DNA of 64,000 nt from assembly GCA_021234155.1 (NCBI GenBank), contig JAJEKV010000134.1, positions 1,671,328 to 1,735,327 on the forward strand, given 5' to 3'. The stretch is from Isoetes taiwanensis (Eukaryota; Streptophyta; Lycopodiopsida; Isoetales; Isoetaceae). Below are positions 32,301 to 45,216 of the stretch, in pieces. Each line of letters opens with the position of its first letter. The stretch's first letter is position 1. The notes below the pieces were generated by a model. That model was not told the origin of the DNA, made no database searches, and worked only from the letters and a program-made list of their open reading frames with translations. Made by a program: the position numbers and the translations under genes.

Positions 32301-35300
32301 TCCGAAGTTCATGGCGCCTTTTGGCAAGATCTCTTTGCGACAATTCGACGAAGCTATCCATGAGCACGACATACCATCCTCAGACGGATGGCCAAGCGGA
32401 GCCGGACCAGCGGTTTTGGAGGACATGCTACGAAACTATATGCGGAATAAGCAAGGTATGTGGGAAGAATTTATTCACTTAGTGGAGTTTTGCATACAAT
32501 AGCACCAGCGGGAATCATCCCAAATGTCGCGGTTTATGATCAATTACGACTATCGATTGCCTAACCCGGACACTTGGCACAACCGTGTCAAAGTGGAAGT
32601 TCGCGGCCGAATGTTGGCGATATCGCGGCGGCTTCGTGGAAGAAGTTGGGGGTATTTGCTAGCGACAAGAAGTCGACAAAAAGAGCATCGCCGACAAGCA
32701 TCGAGCGATCCCGGAGAGTTCAAGGTTGGAGATGATGTATGGCTCAAGATCAAAGGTGAAGCGGTGGCTTCGAATCGGGAATTACAAGAAGCTTGCTCCA
32801 AGGTGTTTGGGCCTTTCGGAATAGTCAAGAAAGTAGGTAATCAATCCTACAAGTTAGACTTGCCAGCACACCTAAAAGATTCATAAGGTCTTCCATTGAG
32901 TTTGTTGAAGAAGCACACTCCAAATCGGGGCGAAGTCTTGGACACTCAACGTTGTTGGAAATAGCCGGAGGAAGCGGTAAAAATAGTTCGAATTGATTCT
33001 TGATAAAGCTTTCAAAAAAGCGAGGAGATCGGAATTCCTCCGGTTATTTGGTCAAGTGGAAACACTTGCGGTGGAAAACTTACATGGGTACTTAAGAAAG
33101 ATTTAGTAAGCGGTACCCACGGTTTATGGAGCAATGGGGCGGCAAGGTCATCTCAAAGAAATGCGGCTCGGGCATGTGGATTTGTGTAGATTAATTCTAT
33201 GTATAGTTAAGATTAATCTCACGCAACCAATATGCTTGGTATGGGTGCGTTGTTGTGCGAATGATGGGACCACTATGGTGATCTCTAGAAACGTGGTGTA
33301 ATGTCAATGTAGGCATGGCCAGCGTTTCCTTTGGTAGAGTGGAAGGTAGATTAGAAAGTCTACTTACGTTAGGCGGAGTAAGAGCGACCACGAAGAAAGG
33401 AGGTCATGAAGGGAATGCCCGATGGGAAAAGCACCTCTAACCCCATATATGCTTTGTTAGGAGGAACAGGGCCTTCCACGCCCCATATCCTGGGAAGGAC
33501 CTATCCTCATGTTGGGCAACTAGGGGTGTAGGCATGGCGACATATAGGCATATAGGCTGGCTGTCTCCCGCGACCATAATGGAAGATTCACCCCTCTTCC
33601 CTCTAGGGAGATTAGCCATGCATCCATGTAGATAGGTGGGGTGGTCACCATATAGCAAAACTTTATTTATAATTAAATGGTACTAACGTGGCGTCGACTG
33701 CGGGCCAATAGAAGCTCTGGGGGGCAGGAGGTCGAGCCTCACGAGACTTGCAACACAAATTTTGTTGGAATGTGTTGCAAGGAATGAAAAATACCTCGGG
33801 CGCTAATCTTAATTTTGATAAACTTAATTGTCATGTTAAGCTGAATTACTAAGTAACTTTGTTTTATGATGTTATGAATTGATAAGTTATTTCATAATAT
33901 AATGGCGTGATAATGTCTAAAAATATTACCTTAAAGGTAATCTTAATAAATATGTAAGTATTATAGTAGTTTATCATTATGTATCGAGGGTTGGTTGCGG
34001 GTTGGGATGATCCCAAGGTGGGGAGACCCACGATCTTTGCGGGCGGCATCATTTCAAGGTGGGGAGAATGTGGCGTTCGGGGCGGTTATCACGGTCCCGG
34101 GCGTATCTTTATCTTTACCCCGTCCGCAGCGTTACCGCGCCACTCGGCCACCGGCGTGTGCGCCAGCTTTGTAGCTAGGCTGAAGTAGCCCTAGGGGGCA
34201 GCGTGCAAAGGAGTGTGCATTTATTAATGTGCACATTAAACAATGTGCACATTCACATAGGTGCATATTTTCCCATATGGCCACTTCATGCCAAGTGGGC
34301 CACACCCATAGGTGCAATTAATGTGCACATTTTCCAACGTACACATTAATGTGGGCACACATTCCCATGTGGGCACATTTTGCCACCTAGCCATTAAAGG
34401 CAAGTGGGCCCATTCCCAATTATCCCACATGCCTAAAGGGGATAATTGGAAACCCTAGCCAACCCCTTGTCTATTAAAGGAGAGAAACTCTAACTTGCCC
34501 AATTTTTCGTTTCTAGGGTTTTAGAACTACTGTTTTGGCTGCCTCAACGACCAAAACGCATCGAACTCACTTTGAGAGATTTTGCGCATTAGTTTCCCTT
34601 GATTGGCGTTGCGGCCGGGATGGTCGAGCTCGGTCGGGAGGAGCCACTCAAGGATCGGGTATTTGGCCAATTAGATAGTCTAAACCCTATTTGATGTAAA
34701 AATCGGTGGGTTTAGCCTATTAAATTGCCCATAGCAGCCTTCTAGATCTCTAGATACCAGCCTCTAACTAAAGAACCTAACTCTATGATGTAGATTAGAT
34801 ATAGTTCTTTAGTTCTTACGTGATAATATGTGGATGATGTTTCTCTATGAACTCCTTGTATTGGGAAGGGGGTAGAGACCTAAAAGCTTGGTAGTAGATG
34901 CTCCTAGAGTAGCCACTCTAGCACACTATAGATTAGGCCTGTGTACAAGAACCACACACAGTTTGTGGGTGAAGGGGCGGGCCCGGCTAAGAAGGAGGTT
35001 CATGTCGACTCTTGAGCGATCCCTACGGTGTGTAAGGCCTACCGAGGGGATCATTGTGACTAGGTCTAATGGCTCACCAGCGAGTGCGGGTGAGGCATGG
35101 ACTCGGCTTGCCCGTGAAGTGGTGTACACTTTCCGATTGGGTTCCCGGTCGATCACGAGGCGGTGGCCCTCTAGTCACCTTGAGTCGGCATGTAGATCTC
35201 ACGGAGGGAGTGATCCCTTCACCCCCCCATGTCGGGCTGGGAGGATGAAACCCGGGGAATAGCCCTTTTGGCTATGCATCCCGTGAGCTCTGGTCGAGTC

Positions 35301-35754
35301 AGAACACTTTTCACCTACTCGCAAAGTGTGCACGGGGGAGGGAGGATGGAGTGGACCACCCTATGCCATGTTCTTATGCCCGCCAAATCCATTGCCATGA
35401 ATTACATGCGCAATGACCTCACGGAGACCCAAGCCGTCAGTCATTCCCTTGAGTCTGAGCCTTGGGTAGACTCCCCATATGTATTGTGCTCACCTCGTTC
35501 ATGCAGATGTGATGGACCACCCTTGAGGTGGATATGTGCTTATGTTCTATATTGACATGTATGTTTTACGCTTCAGCGACTAGGTAGACCACGAGGGAGG
35601 CGGGGTAAAATGACCCCTTCACTCTTCCCATGGAACCCGTCCGCGGTTGCGGTGTCATGTGGAGGAGCCACATGTATCGGCATGGAGCTGGTATGGGGGA
35701 TGAACTCCTGTTTGTATAGGGTGAGTGCACCGTATACGAGTAGGGGACGTCACA
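29345..35754 (+). mobile_element. Ty3/gypsy chromovirus, 5'-truncated copy B
   Basis: It begins within gag and carries protease, RT, integrase (AGHAGCHAGFMKTYFKVS near 31,900), integrase C-terminus (GPFGIVKKVGNQSYKLDLPA near 32,810-32,870) and a damaged chromodomain. Frames are more broken than in copy A. Because it starts exactly at the repeat junction, it is part of the duplicated block and not an independent insertion. Confidence 0.8.
34069..35754 (+). repeat. 3' LTR of the chromovirus (copy B)
   Basis: It follows the same GGGGAGAA tract, starts TGTGGCG (TGTGACG in copy A) and ends ACGTCACA. The first ~140 bases differ strongly from copy A at CAG/CTG-rich words, while the following TGTGCACATT-rich part is nearly identical. 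Confidence 0.8.
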
Positions 35755-36439
35755 AATAGTCACTTCCATGATCCTCTTTTTTTTTGTTTTCTATACAAGT
35801 AGATATGGTTGCCATCAACTGCAGCAAATACATTAGGAAGACCAGTGGCTCCCTTAAATTCTGCTATAATGTCAAGTAATCTCTACCCTGGTGGAATGGC
35901 TATAAACCTTTTATACAACATGGTTTTGGAAGCCAAAGCAAGGGTGATTGAACTGTGGACTGACTAGCATAAAACCTTCTTCCAACATATAGAGAAGATT
36001 CTCCATGAGCTAAAAAATAAATCACCATAGCTACAACCTTTCTTGGCTTAATGGGAGCCCTCACTTTATTACCTGATTTTACAAAATAAGAGTCCAGAAG
36101 ACCTACCAGTTTCTCGAATGAAGATCTTGACATTCTACAGTATTGTCTCTACATATCATCTTCACATGAAGGCAAGCAATTCCATGTATGGTTGTCAATG
36201 CTATCCCATTGTGTGATTTGTCTCGGGACAATCCAGAATCTTCTTGATGGCCTCCTTAATCCGGCAATCCCAACATTAGCATGGTAAATTGGCAACAAAT
36301 CAAGATTCGACTAATTTCTATGAATTTGTCCAAGCTTGTCATTTGAAGCTAACAAACTTAAGCAAAGCTGTTGTAATGCCATGCCGAGCATGATAGTGTG
36401 CAACAACATGGCAATCATCCCCAAAACCTTCGGATCCAT
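35755..36439 (-). pseudogene. PIF/Harbinger transposase remnant (copy B)
   Basis: Same remnant as 10356-11044, cut at the same base by the LTR. MSRSSFEKLVGLLDSYFVK and the AVDGNHI first-Asp region are identical between copies. Confidence 0.7.
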
Positions 36440-37168
36440 AGCAGAAATTTTAGCAAGCCGAATTGAAGCAGAAAGCTAGTTCACGCCAACACACATTGAA
36501 ATCTGGCGGTCTGGAAGATTTTAGCGCTATCTGATTCTGGCTTTCCCCCATAATGACCGCTGTTAAAGCGAGAGCGACAATCTCCTCTTGAGCTCAAGAG
36601 GAGCTATAGGTATAAGTTTTATTTAGCGAAAACTTAGAAACCAGGAAGAATTAGTTTAGAAACCAAATTAAGGGAAATATAAGCTTTGAATCATAGAAAA
36701 AAAGGGTTCAAGCAAACATATTACAAATATACAAAATAAACAGAGCCTACAATGTTTCAAAGCTTCACTTTAAGGCTAGCTGGACCACCGAAACATAAAA
36801 ATAGAAAATAATTCCCATGCTTCAGATTTGGGCCATGGATTCTTACAATCTTTACTCTTAAGGAACCTTTTTCCATAGCATAATTTTGGATCTTGCAGGG
36901 TTTTGGATCTTCAGGGAAAGGGGTTTTTGATCCACTGCTATTGTTGTTGCCGATTAATCGATGTTGTTGTCAAAGGTAGTGCAAGATCAAAATGATGCTT
37001 GTATTTCTTTTTTCCCTTTTTAACTCCGCTCGAGCCCGCCCATGCCTCATGCTAACTGGAGGGGGTTAAGGCTTGAGAGATAATTATCTCTCAAGCATCT
37101 CTCCTTAAATATGTATAAACTTTATCTCTCGGTGGATAGCGCTAGAGATAAAAAGAATGGCAATCTTA

Positions 37169-38474
37169 TCATGATTGTTGGGAATAAAAAGAAGATGTCA
37201 CTTCATAATATATGCATTTTGCAACTTTGCAATTGGAGATCTTTCTGGTTAGGAGCATATTCCTGTGAGGGTATCTCTGCCTGAGAATCTGGTAGAATCT
37301 GTTATCAAGCTTGAGAATGGAGAGGATGGGGATATGAATCACCATGTTGAGCCATTGCTTGACACTATCAATATTAGGACAGGCTAAGGGAAAGTGGATA
37401 AGAATACTATTGTTAGCATATCTATTTTCAGCAGTCCTGTCAACAATGTTAAACAAATCAAGCGTGTGGCCATTTTTGTTTATATTATATTCGTTTTCTT
37501 TGGCAGGGACTCCACCATCATGCATAGAAGAATTCAGAAGAACATTTTTGAAAGACAAGGTACCATTTAATTTGTCATATTTGCCTATGGTTGGAACTCT
37601 GGAACTCAGCTGCAAGTTGGAGACTTTGGTCATGTTCTTGTCCATGTTTTGGCTAGCCACCTTGATGCAGTTGTTGGGACAGGGGCATTTTGTGACATCA
37701 CGATAGTTGAAATAGCCATTTGAGTCACTGATGATGCAAATCTTGGTGGGCTCCAGTTTCTGAAGAATGGTTTCGTGATCCACTGTGATGCCCTTGAGTT
37801 CTTCAGCAGCAAGGGATGAGAGCTTGCAACTTTTGAATTTAGCCTTATACTCGACAATCTTATGATCATCTGCATTCTCCCATAACCGAATGAGCCTAAA
37901 GGAGGCTTTGGATTTCCATTCCATAAATTTCAATTCTTGCGCCATGTCTTTGGTTTTCTGCAACAGCTCAGTCATGTCAGTCATGGCCTTCTTTAAGCTG
38001 CAGCAGTCATCTTTAGAGTGACCCGTCTTGACTCAGATCATTTGGTACAGAAGGACATCAAGCTCTTGAAGTTTGTGAATCATATTCCAGACAAGGTCCT
38101 TATCACTGGCATTCCCATCAGCATATTGCCTTTCAAGCCTTCGGATTTGTTCCTGGCAGGATAGGATCTGGCCCTATTTGCTTATACCCATGCAGTTAAT
38201 GGATGCAATTTGTTGGTCCCAGATGATATCGAAGGTCACAGTGAGATCCCACATTATCTGCCATGCGGGGTCATTCCTTTGCTCCAGATCAAGAATTATC
38301 TTCCAATCTTGATATTCTTCAGTGATAGAATCAGGTTCATCCAGGAACCTCCTCACACTGGATTCTCCTCTTTGCCTCATCCATCGAGTTAGGCTACAGT
38401 TCCCGAGGCAGCGGTGTCACCAACGAGTCGGCTTAGTCATCCTTCCCCATCCACTTCCTCCTTCCGTATGACAT
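37169..38474 (-). pseudogene. Unknown-family protein gene with in-frame stops (copy B)
   Basis: The last 271 codons are open. They start MTDMTELLQKTKDMAQELKF, include an acidic/aromatic segment (SFRLIRLWENADDHKIVEYK) and a Cys cluster (CPCPNNC), and end in a low-complexity tail. Upstream, the same frame reads through a TGA and a TAG into RFLDEPDSITEEYQDWKII and QEQIRRLERQYADGNASDKD, giving a predicted original length near 430 residues from an ATG at 38474 (MSYGRRKWMGKDD). The internal stops are TAA, TAG and TGA where CAA, CAG and CGA would keep the frame, which fits C-to-T decay. There is no retroelement motif. Family not recognised. Confidence 0.5.
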
Positions 38475-41400
38475 AATAAATTACAATATATCTTGATCAC
38501 CTTGGTGCATATTCATTGGCTTTAGAAGAATTTGCACAAAAGTACAATTTTTGTACATGTGAACAGGTAAAAGGGTTCTTTTCACATCATGCTGCATTTG
38601 ATGATTTTAAAGAGCTCTAGTGATAGTTTTTTAGAAGTGTTTGGTGGCACATAAGTGATGAAGATGAAGTAAATTCAGCCCAATGTTTGTGCTGCCCGAA
38701 GGCCCAATGTAATACATTATGTAGTTAATTATAAGACATATTATTTACTTTATAGCAGATTCACTACCTGATTTACTTATGTCTGATAATGTACACGCGC
38801 TCTTATCTACTTTGCAGCATCAGATACTGTGATATTAAAAATGTATATAGAAACATCATTCCATAAACTAATGATGATTTCTAGAGGCCATCGTAAAACA
38901 TAGAATTCATATAACTATATATAATACAAAGTAGCAATGGTTTTGCAAATCAATATATGCATAAAACATATCTTTTAAACTATTGATGATTTCAGAAACT
39001 ATTGTACGATTGTATAATTTTGTAATTAAACATGATATGAACTAGCAATGATTTTGCTAAATCGATATACACTTAAAAACAATTTTACAAACTAATGATG
39101 ATTTATAGAAACTAGTGTAAAATTTTGAATAGTACAAAGAATGTAGAATTTATATAATTAAATATGATATATGAAGTATCAATGATTTTGCTAAATAAAT
39201 ATACGTCTAAAAGCAATCTTACAAACTAATGATAATCTGTAGAAACTAGTGTGAACTTTTGAATTAGTACAAAAAATATGATATGAACCAACTATTGCTT
39301 TTGTATAACCAGGAAGGACATATGGTTATTTCTACATTGTTGATTGTTGTATAAAAAACTCACATATATCTTTTGGTTTTCGTGGTAATTTTTTATACAA
39401 GCTCATCTTTAAGGGACCTTGTGACCAGAACAATTATGTATAGATTGAACATGTTGGCGAGTTTGAACCCCTTATACCCACGACCTACCAACCCTTAAAG
39501 AGAAGGACTAATCCCATGCAATATATTACAAACAATCCATGTAATTTTTGAACAATGCAATATGAACAATCAATCATCTCTAAAAATAAGAGATTGAATG
39601 CAAAAGATGGAAGGACGATATCTCAAAAATTGTCTTCATAGACTGAATCCATTAATCTTCATTCGGTTTCTTCCTTTTTGAGCTCCTCTAAAGAGAAGAA
39701 CTGGAAGGCGGCCTTCCAACTCTGACAAGAGGAAGAGCTTGAGGAGGAGCTTGAGGAAGATCTTCAGGAGGAGGAAGCAACATATATTCGTTGTTTTTCT
39801 TGCCATCGAGAGGCACCGGAGATAGAGAAAAGGCGCAGGGGATGCCATCTCGAGCAAGAATGTCACAGTGATCGATTTTTTCCTTTTCGTGATGCCATAT
39901 ATTACTTTTCGTGCCATATGGCATTTTCGTGCCGCCATATGGCACCAGACAACAATATTCGTATTTGAGAATCTTAAGAGTATAAAAAATGCATTGCAAA
40001 ACCAATGTTTAAAACAATATTTAGACATATTCAAATTTGATTTAAATTTATTTTATTTTCTTGAGTGATACTACTATATTATAATATTTTCAGCTCTTTC
40101 TTTTTTATTAATGACACAATATTTTGTTATTTATTTCAACAATAACAAATTATAAACGAACTGGTTAGTAAAACATAAATTTCATCATCTAACTAACTTA
40201 AGCCTAAAAGCTCGTATAAAATAATTTTAGAAGATAACATTCTAGATATTTGTATCTTTCTTTTATGATTTATAGAGATTAAAGAGATTACAATCTAGCA
40301 AATAAAAGCTTATATATAATAGACAAAGCTGATACATCAAAAGATTGGAATTTTATAATTTTATAACAATATTAAAATAATAATGTATTGAAAATTTAAA
40401 TTTGATAATTACTATGATATATATTAGTTTAGATTATACATAAATTTAGTATTTATAATTAAATAATTTATCCAACATCGTTCACGATACTCTCAATTAT
40501 AATTTATAAAATTAATATGTTGTTTATGATGATATGTATTAAGAGTTTGTAAATTGTCAAATCCTCATAATAGTATTAAGTCAATTGCTAAAAATATCTG
40601 CTTTCATTTACAAATTATCATTTTGCCGAATTTTAAACTAGAAATTGATACACTAAAACTTAAGAAAGGAACAACCCGCTATTATACAGATTCATTAGTG
40701 TATCACATGATTTTGTGTGTAAAATGCTGCTCTTCTCCTATATGCTCTGGACTTTCCCACATGTCCTTTTGTACAGTGGTACCTTTGATATAAGTCGGCC
40801 CTAGCAAGAAACTTGTTTTTGACATTCTAGCTTAGATGAAATCTTAATTCAAACAATTGACTCATTGAGGTGCAATATTGGATGTGGAAGTGCAATTGGC
40901 AATATAAGGTCTCAGATGTATAGAGATAGGATATTGAGCAATAAGTTTAAATATTTTCATATTGTAGTTGTGATAGTTAGTTGAATTAATGTCTACGCAT
41001 CATTATCGGGTTAGGTGAATATGGTGGAGAAATTAATAGTAGAATTATGTGCCAAAGAAAGACTAATGGTTGGGAAAAAGTGTATTGATGTATATTGTGA
41101 GAGGGTGAGCGTTGGCTTGTTGTGGGTTGTTAGAGTTAAAAAATATTGTACATAAGTGGGTAAGGGAACATGTGTAAAGATAATCTAGCTCAGAAGTAGA
41201 GTCTAAATTTAAAGGCAATGTAGTTGAATTGAGCACTAACAAGTCCTCCTAGAAGAAAATTTAATTTTAAGACTGGGAAAAATAGTATACAGATGTGTTG
41301 TTCGCATCATTAAATATCTTATTGGCATCAATACACACTATGTGGAGCTAGTGAGACCATGCTAGTTTCTTTTTACAAAACATTCAGTCTTAGGTCCTCA

Positions 41401-42181
41401 AAACTTAGCTTCGTAATCTATCACAATATGTTGACTATTTTTTGGTCATAATTTAGCATTGATCTCCTTTGAGCTGCTTGCATTTCTCAATTTGAAGAGG
41501 TTTGTGCTTGCAGATGTGATTGCATTAAAGCTAATATTATTCAAAGTTAACGATGTGGATGCCAATTTACGAGATATTATTCTAGCATCAAAGAGATATT
41601 GGATCTCTCAAAATCGAGCCTCAAGGATTGAAAATTGGCGATGTTACTTATCTATTTGTTGTCAAAAAATATAAGCCACGTTGGTCAATCTGCGCATACT
41701 AGCTTTGGCATTATAGTATCCTCTGTACTTCATGGAACATCAAGCTCTGAACGACTATCTTTGTCTGCCTTTGATACCTTGCTAGTCCTTTGACCTATTT
41801 TGAGGTCATTGTTTCATCAGTGACAAAAACCTATCTCCAAAAAACTTTTATAATTTCTTCAACGTTTAGCGGATGATCCAATTTTCTTCACATTACATGC
41901 CTTTGGATTTGGCACACTTCCACGATCTTTCTTATAACTTTGGATTTGACACACTTCCACGATCTTTTTTATAATAGTTTTGAACAATTAGCTAAGTTTT
42001 TTATCTCATTCTCATCGACTCTCTCTTGCATCAACTAATCAACATCAGGAGGCATATAATTTTCATTCTCAATTTTATCTACATTTGGGTCTAGCTTGTG
42101 GCAGTGTTCTGATCATTCTACATAAGTCTCAGCTACTGTTGGTTATCCATTTCAAAGTGCCTAACAAAAGGCAATTCTAGA

Positions 42182-42364
42182 TCATATAAGGAATGTCGAT
42201 CTTGGCCTTTGCCTTGGTATCCACATGCTGTCAATAGCAATTATTATGCCTTGACCATTTGACCCTTCGTATTCCATCTCGAAAATTTTCTTGAACGCCC
42301 CATCTTGTGAATGGTTGCCACCAGAAAGAATGAAGATTCCATGTGGCAACCATAAAACTTTCAC
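42182..42364 (-). pseudogene. Short coding-like remnant, unknown family
   Basis: A 60-codon frame reads MKVLWLPHGIFILSGGNHSQ and then FEMEYEGSNGQGIIIAIDSM. In copy A (16,740-16,940) it is split by small indels. It has protein-like composition but no family I recognise, and its neighbours are non-coding. Confidence 0.3.
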
Positions 42365-44079
42365 CCATCAATCATTTGCAGCATAGCATGGCATCCCACA
42401 TACTAAAAAATGAAGTGGGGAAATTGAGCGTCCAGACTTACATGCTGATCGAACCCGCCTTGAATACATCCAACGATAAACAACAGAACAAAGCAAAATC
42501 AAAGAAGCACCAAATCCATTCTTCATCCTGATTACAGTTCTCGAAGCTACTCTGCAAACCAGGAACAACCATAACCCAAGTGTGTTCTTGATAGCTCCTC
42601 CCGCAAGAAAAAAATTGCAAATCGTTTTTAGTCTTTGGCAAATCTTTTTGAGTCTTCACTCTGGATTTTTAATATCTTTGTGCAAAACTCAGATACATCA
42701 AAGCGTCCATCCATGAATCTACTTCAACCTAGATAACAACTTGGACCTTCATTAAAAGGAAGCCACAGACCCAAAGAAAGATGCAGCAAAGCAACTAAAA
42801 GCTTTGATTGAATCATTGACCTTAGCAAGTAAACATGACCTCTACTTGCAAGTCAGGTGATGTACACTGGCATATATGAAGTTACAAAAAAAATGGAGGT
42901 CCATTCCTGCAAACAACAAACAAATTGAGACTAGAGAATACTAAAGCCCAAAGAAAGTGCTCTCTTATTAGATCAGGTTGTAAAATCAAATCTAGACATT
43001 CAATGACCCACTTTCACCAATTCATTGACTGTCAATTTTTCAAGTGCAGTAGCCAAATAAATTGACTGACTCTTATGGATGGTTGCACTGCCAGTTATCA
43101 GATAATTTAATCATCCTGATAGTTTCATGCCATTTGAGTAACTTTTATGAAGGGTAGCAGTTCTAGATATCAGATAATTTGTTTATCCTGATAGTTGCAT
43201 GCCATTTGAGCATAGGCAGCACCATTTACATGCCATTCGTGCACAACCAGCACCTCAAAGACACAAAGTAAAACAATTGTGCAGACAAATGGCATATTAC
43301 GTCCTCCATTCTCCATCTTATTGCCATAGAGTTTAAAATCTAAGAACAAAAATTACCTGTTTGGATGCAATAAAGGATATACATTTATGTGATATAATAT
43401 AAATACACATCTAGAACATAATTACATAGATTCCATGCAGTATGCTAGCAATATTGGGATTGCCATAAGTTTTGTCTGTGGCTACCCTAATTGTGTTCCA
43501 GTTGGAAATGGTCATGTGGTATGCATGGACAATGTTCATGTGCTTTCGTGATATATGGGCCTACTTATACTACACAAATATTAATATAAGCAGAAATAAG
43601 ATGATAAAGTGCTAGAAAAAGTAGTTACCATGTGAAACGCTGTCGAGTTCAACTAAGTTTTCTTTTTAACCATTATAACACACGACTAGTAGAACGCAGT
43701 TGCTAGGAATATCCATCATGCAAATGTTCATGTTAAGCTTCAACAATTTAAGGCAAGCATCTCGTAACATTTTTGAGCATTCAACAAATATGCGTTCCCT
43801 GTGAACCTACCTCCTACAAAGGAGCGTAGCGATTTTAGTGTTCCCCACCAACAATCAGATTGTTTTTTGCTTTGGCAATTTATTGTAGTGCACCAAAAGT
43901 TTACCAAGTTGCTCCCAAGCATTCATGCATCAATCGATTTATTCAACAATTACAGTTACGGCATACAGTTTGGACTTTGTTTGTAAACGCATTCAAAATT
44001 CATTCATGAGTGCAAAGATAAATATATCCAACAACAGTAATAGCATAGGACAAATTAAAAAATAGATCATACTTGTTTT

Positions 44080-45216
44080 GAAAATATGCTTCTTTTGTGC
44101 CATTGTTGCCAGCTCCAGACTTTGCATGTAGAAGCTCCTATGTTCTTTCATGACTGGAAAAATCCAATGTCTGCAAATGCCAAATGATAGTAATATCCTC
44201 TCATAGATCTTTGATCTGCCTTGAGATGATACTTTCTTGTTTCTGAAAATCGATGATAAAATGTGCATGAGTTCTTCCTTGCAATAGAGCTATTTGAAAA
44301 AGCATCATGTGTTTGTCAGACTCCTGGACACTTTGGATACTAGTATTGCAGGTATTTTTGTCTTGGGAAAACATATGGCCACAAAATTGCTAGAGCTTCC
44401 ATTAGCCTTTGATATGAATTTGCATGACCTATGGGCTTGATTCTGAAAACGAATTAAAGGGAAATTTCCTACATCTACGTCCTTGGCAAGGAGGATGGAG
44501 TTGTCAATAAGCGTGATTGCTAGCACATATTTATTTCTCCTCTCTTTCTGATGGGTGACAAGGCAACTTATGCTGAAATGGAGGTAGCTATGAGAAAATT
44601 CATTTGGCAAGGGGACTACAAGGTAGGCTGGCATAACCTCACTGCGCTAAAGACCTTGGAGGATTGGGTTGCAAAAACTTGTTCAAATAGACACAACTCT
44701 TGCTGCTAAACTAGTTTGGCGTGCTCTTTTTGCTGAACAGGGATCTCCAACACTTTCATTCATAAGGTACTGGCTCAAGAAAACCAAACCAGTTGGCAGT
44801 GACTCTTCAACACCAGCTTCCAGATTCAGCATTTTATCAATTTACATCAGCCTCTCATACATCTCCAATTATGAAGAGGATTTTAGATGCTTGGAACGAG
44901 GTCTCCCATTGCATTGCAATCAATACTATAAGTAAAAATCCCATTTTTTCTGGCTTTATAACTTGCGCCATGATGAAGCAGATTGCTTAGCTCTTAAACA
45001 CCCAAGGAAATATAAAGAATAGAGCCAAGTAGATATTCATATCATCTCTGACCTCAGAGTTGGTGCAAAATTTGGATAACACAGCAACAATTGGTGTCAA
45101 AATTAGTGACCCTATACCAATAGAAAAATATATGCTACAATCAAAACGCCAATAGATGACTGGAGGGATTACTGCAGCTCCTATCTCTTGGGCTGTGATT
45201 AAAAAAGCGATCTGAT
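44080..45216 (+). mobile_element. L1-type LINE fragment 1, left part (copy B)
   Basis: Equivalent of 18660-19792. Here the YADD segment is damaged (near 44,205-44,230, where copy A reads MQYADDTFLF). The downstream KLVQIDTTLAAKLVWRALF and RHDEADCLALKHPRK blocks are the same. Confidence 0.65.
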
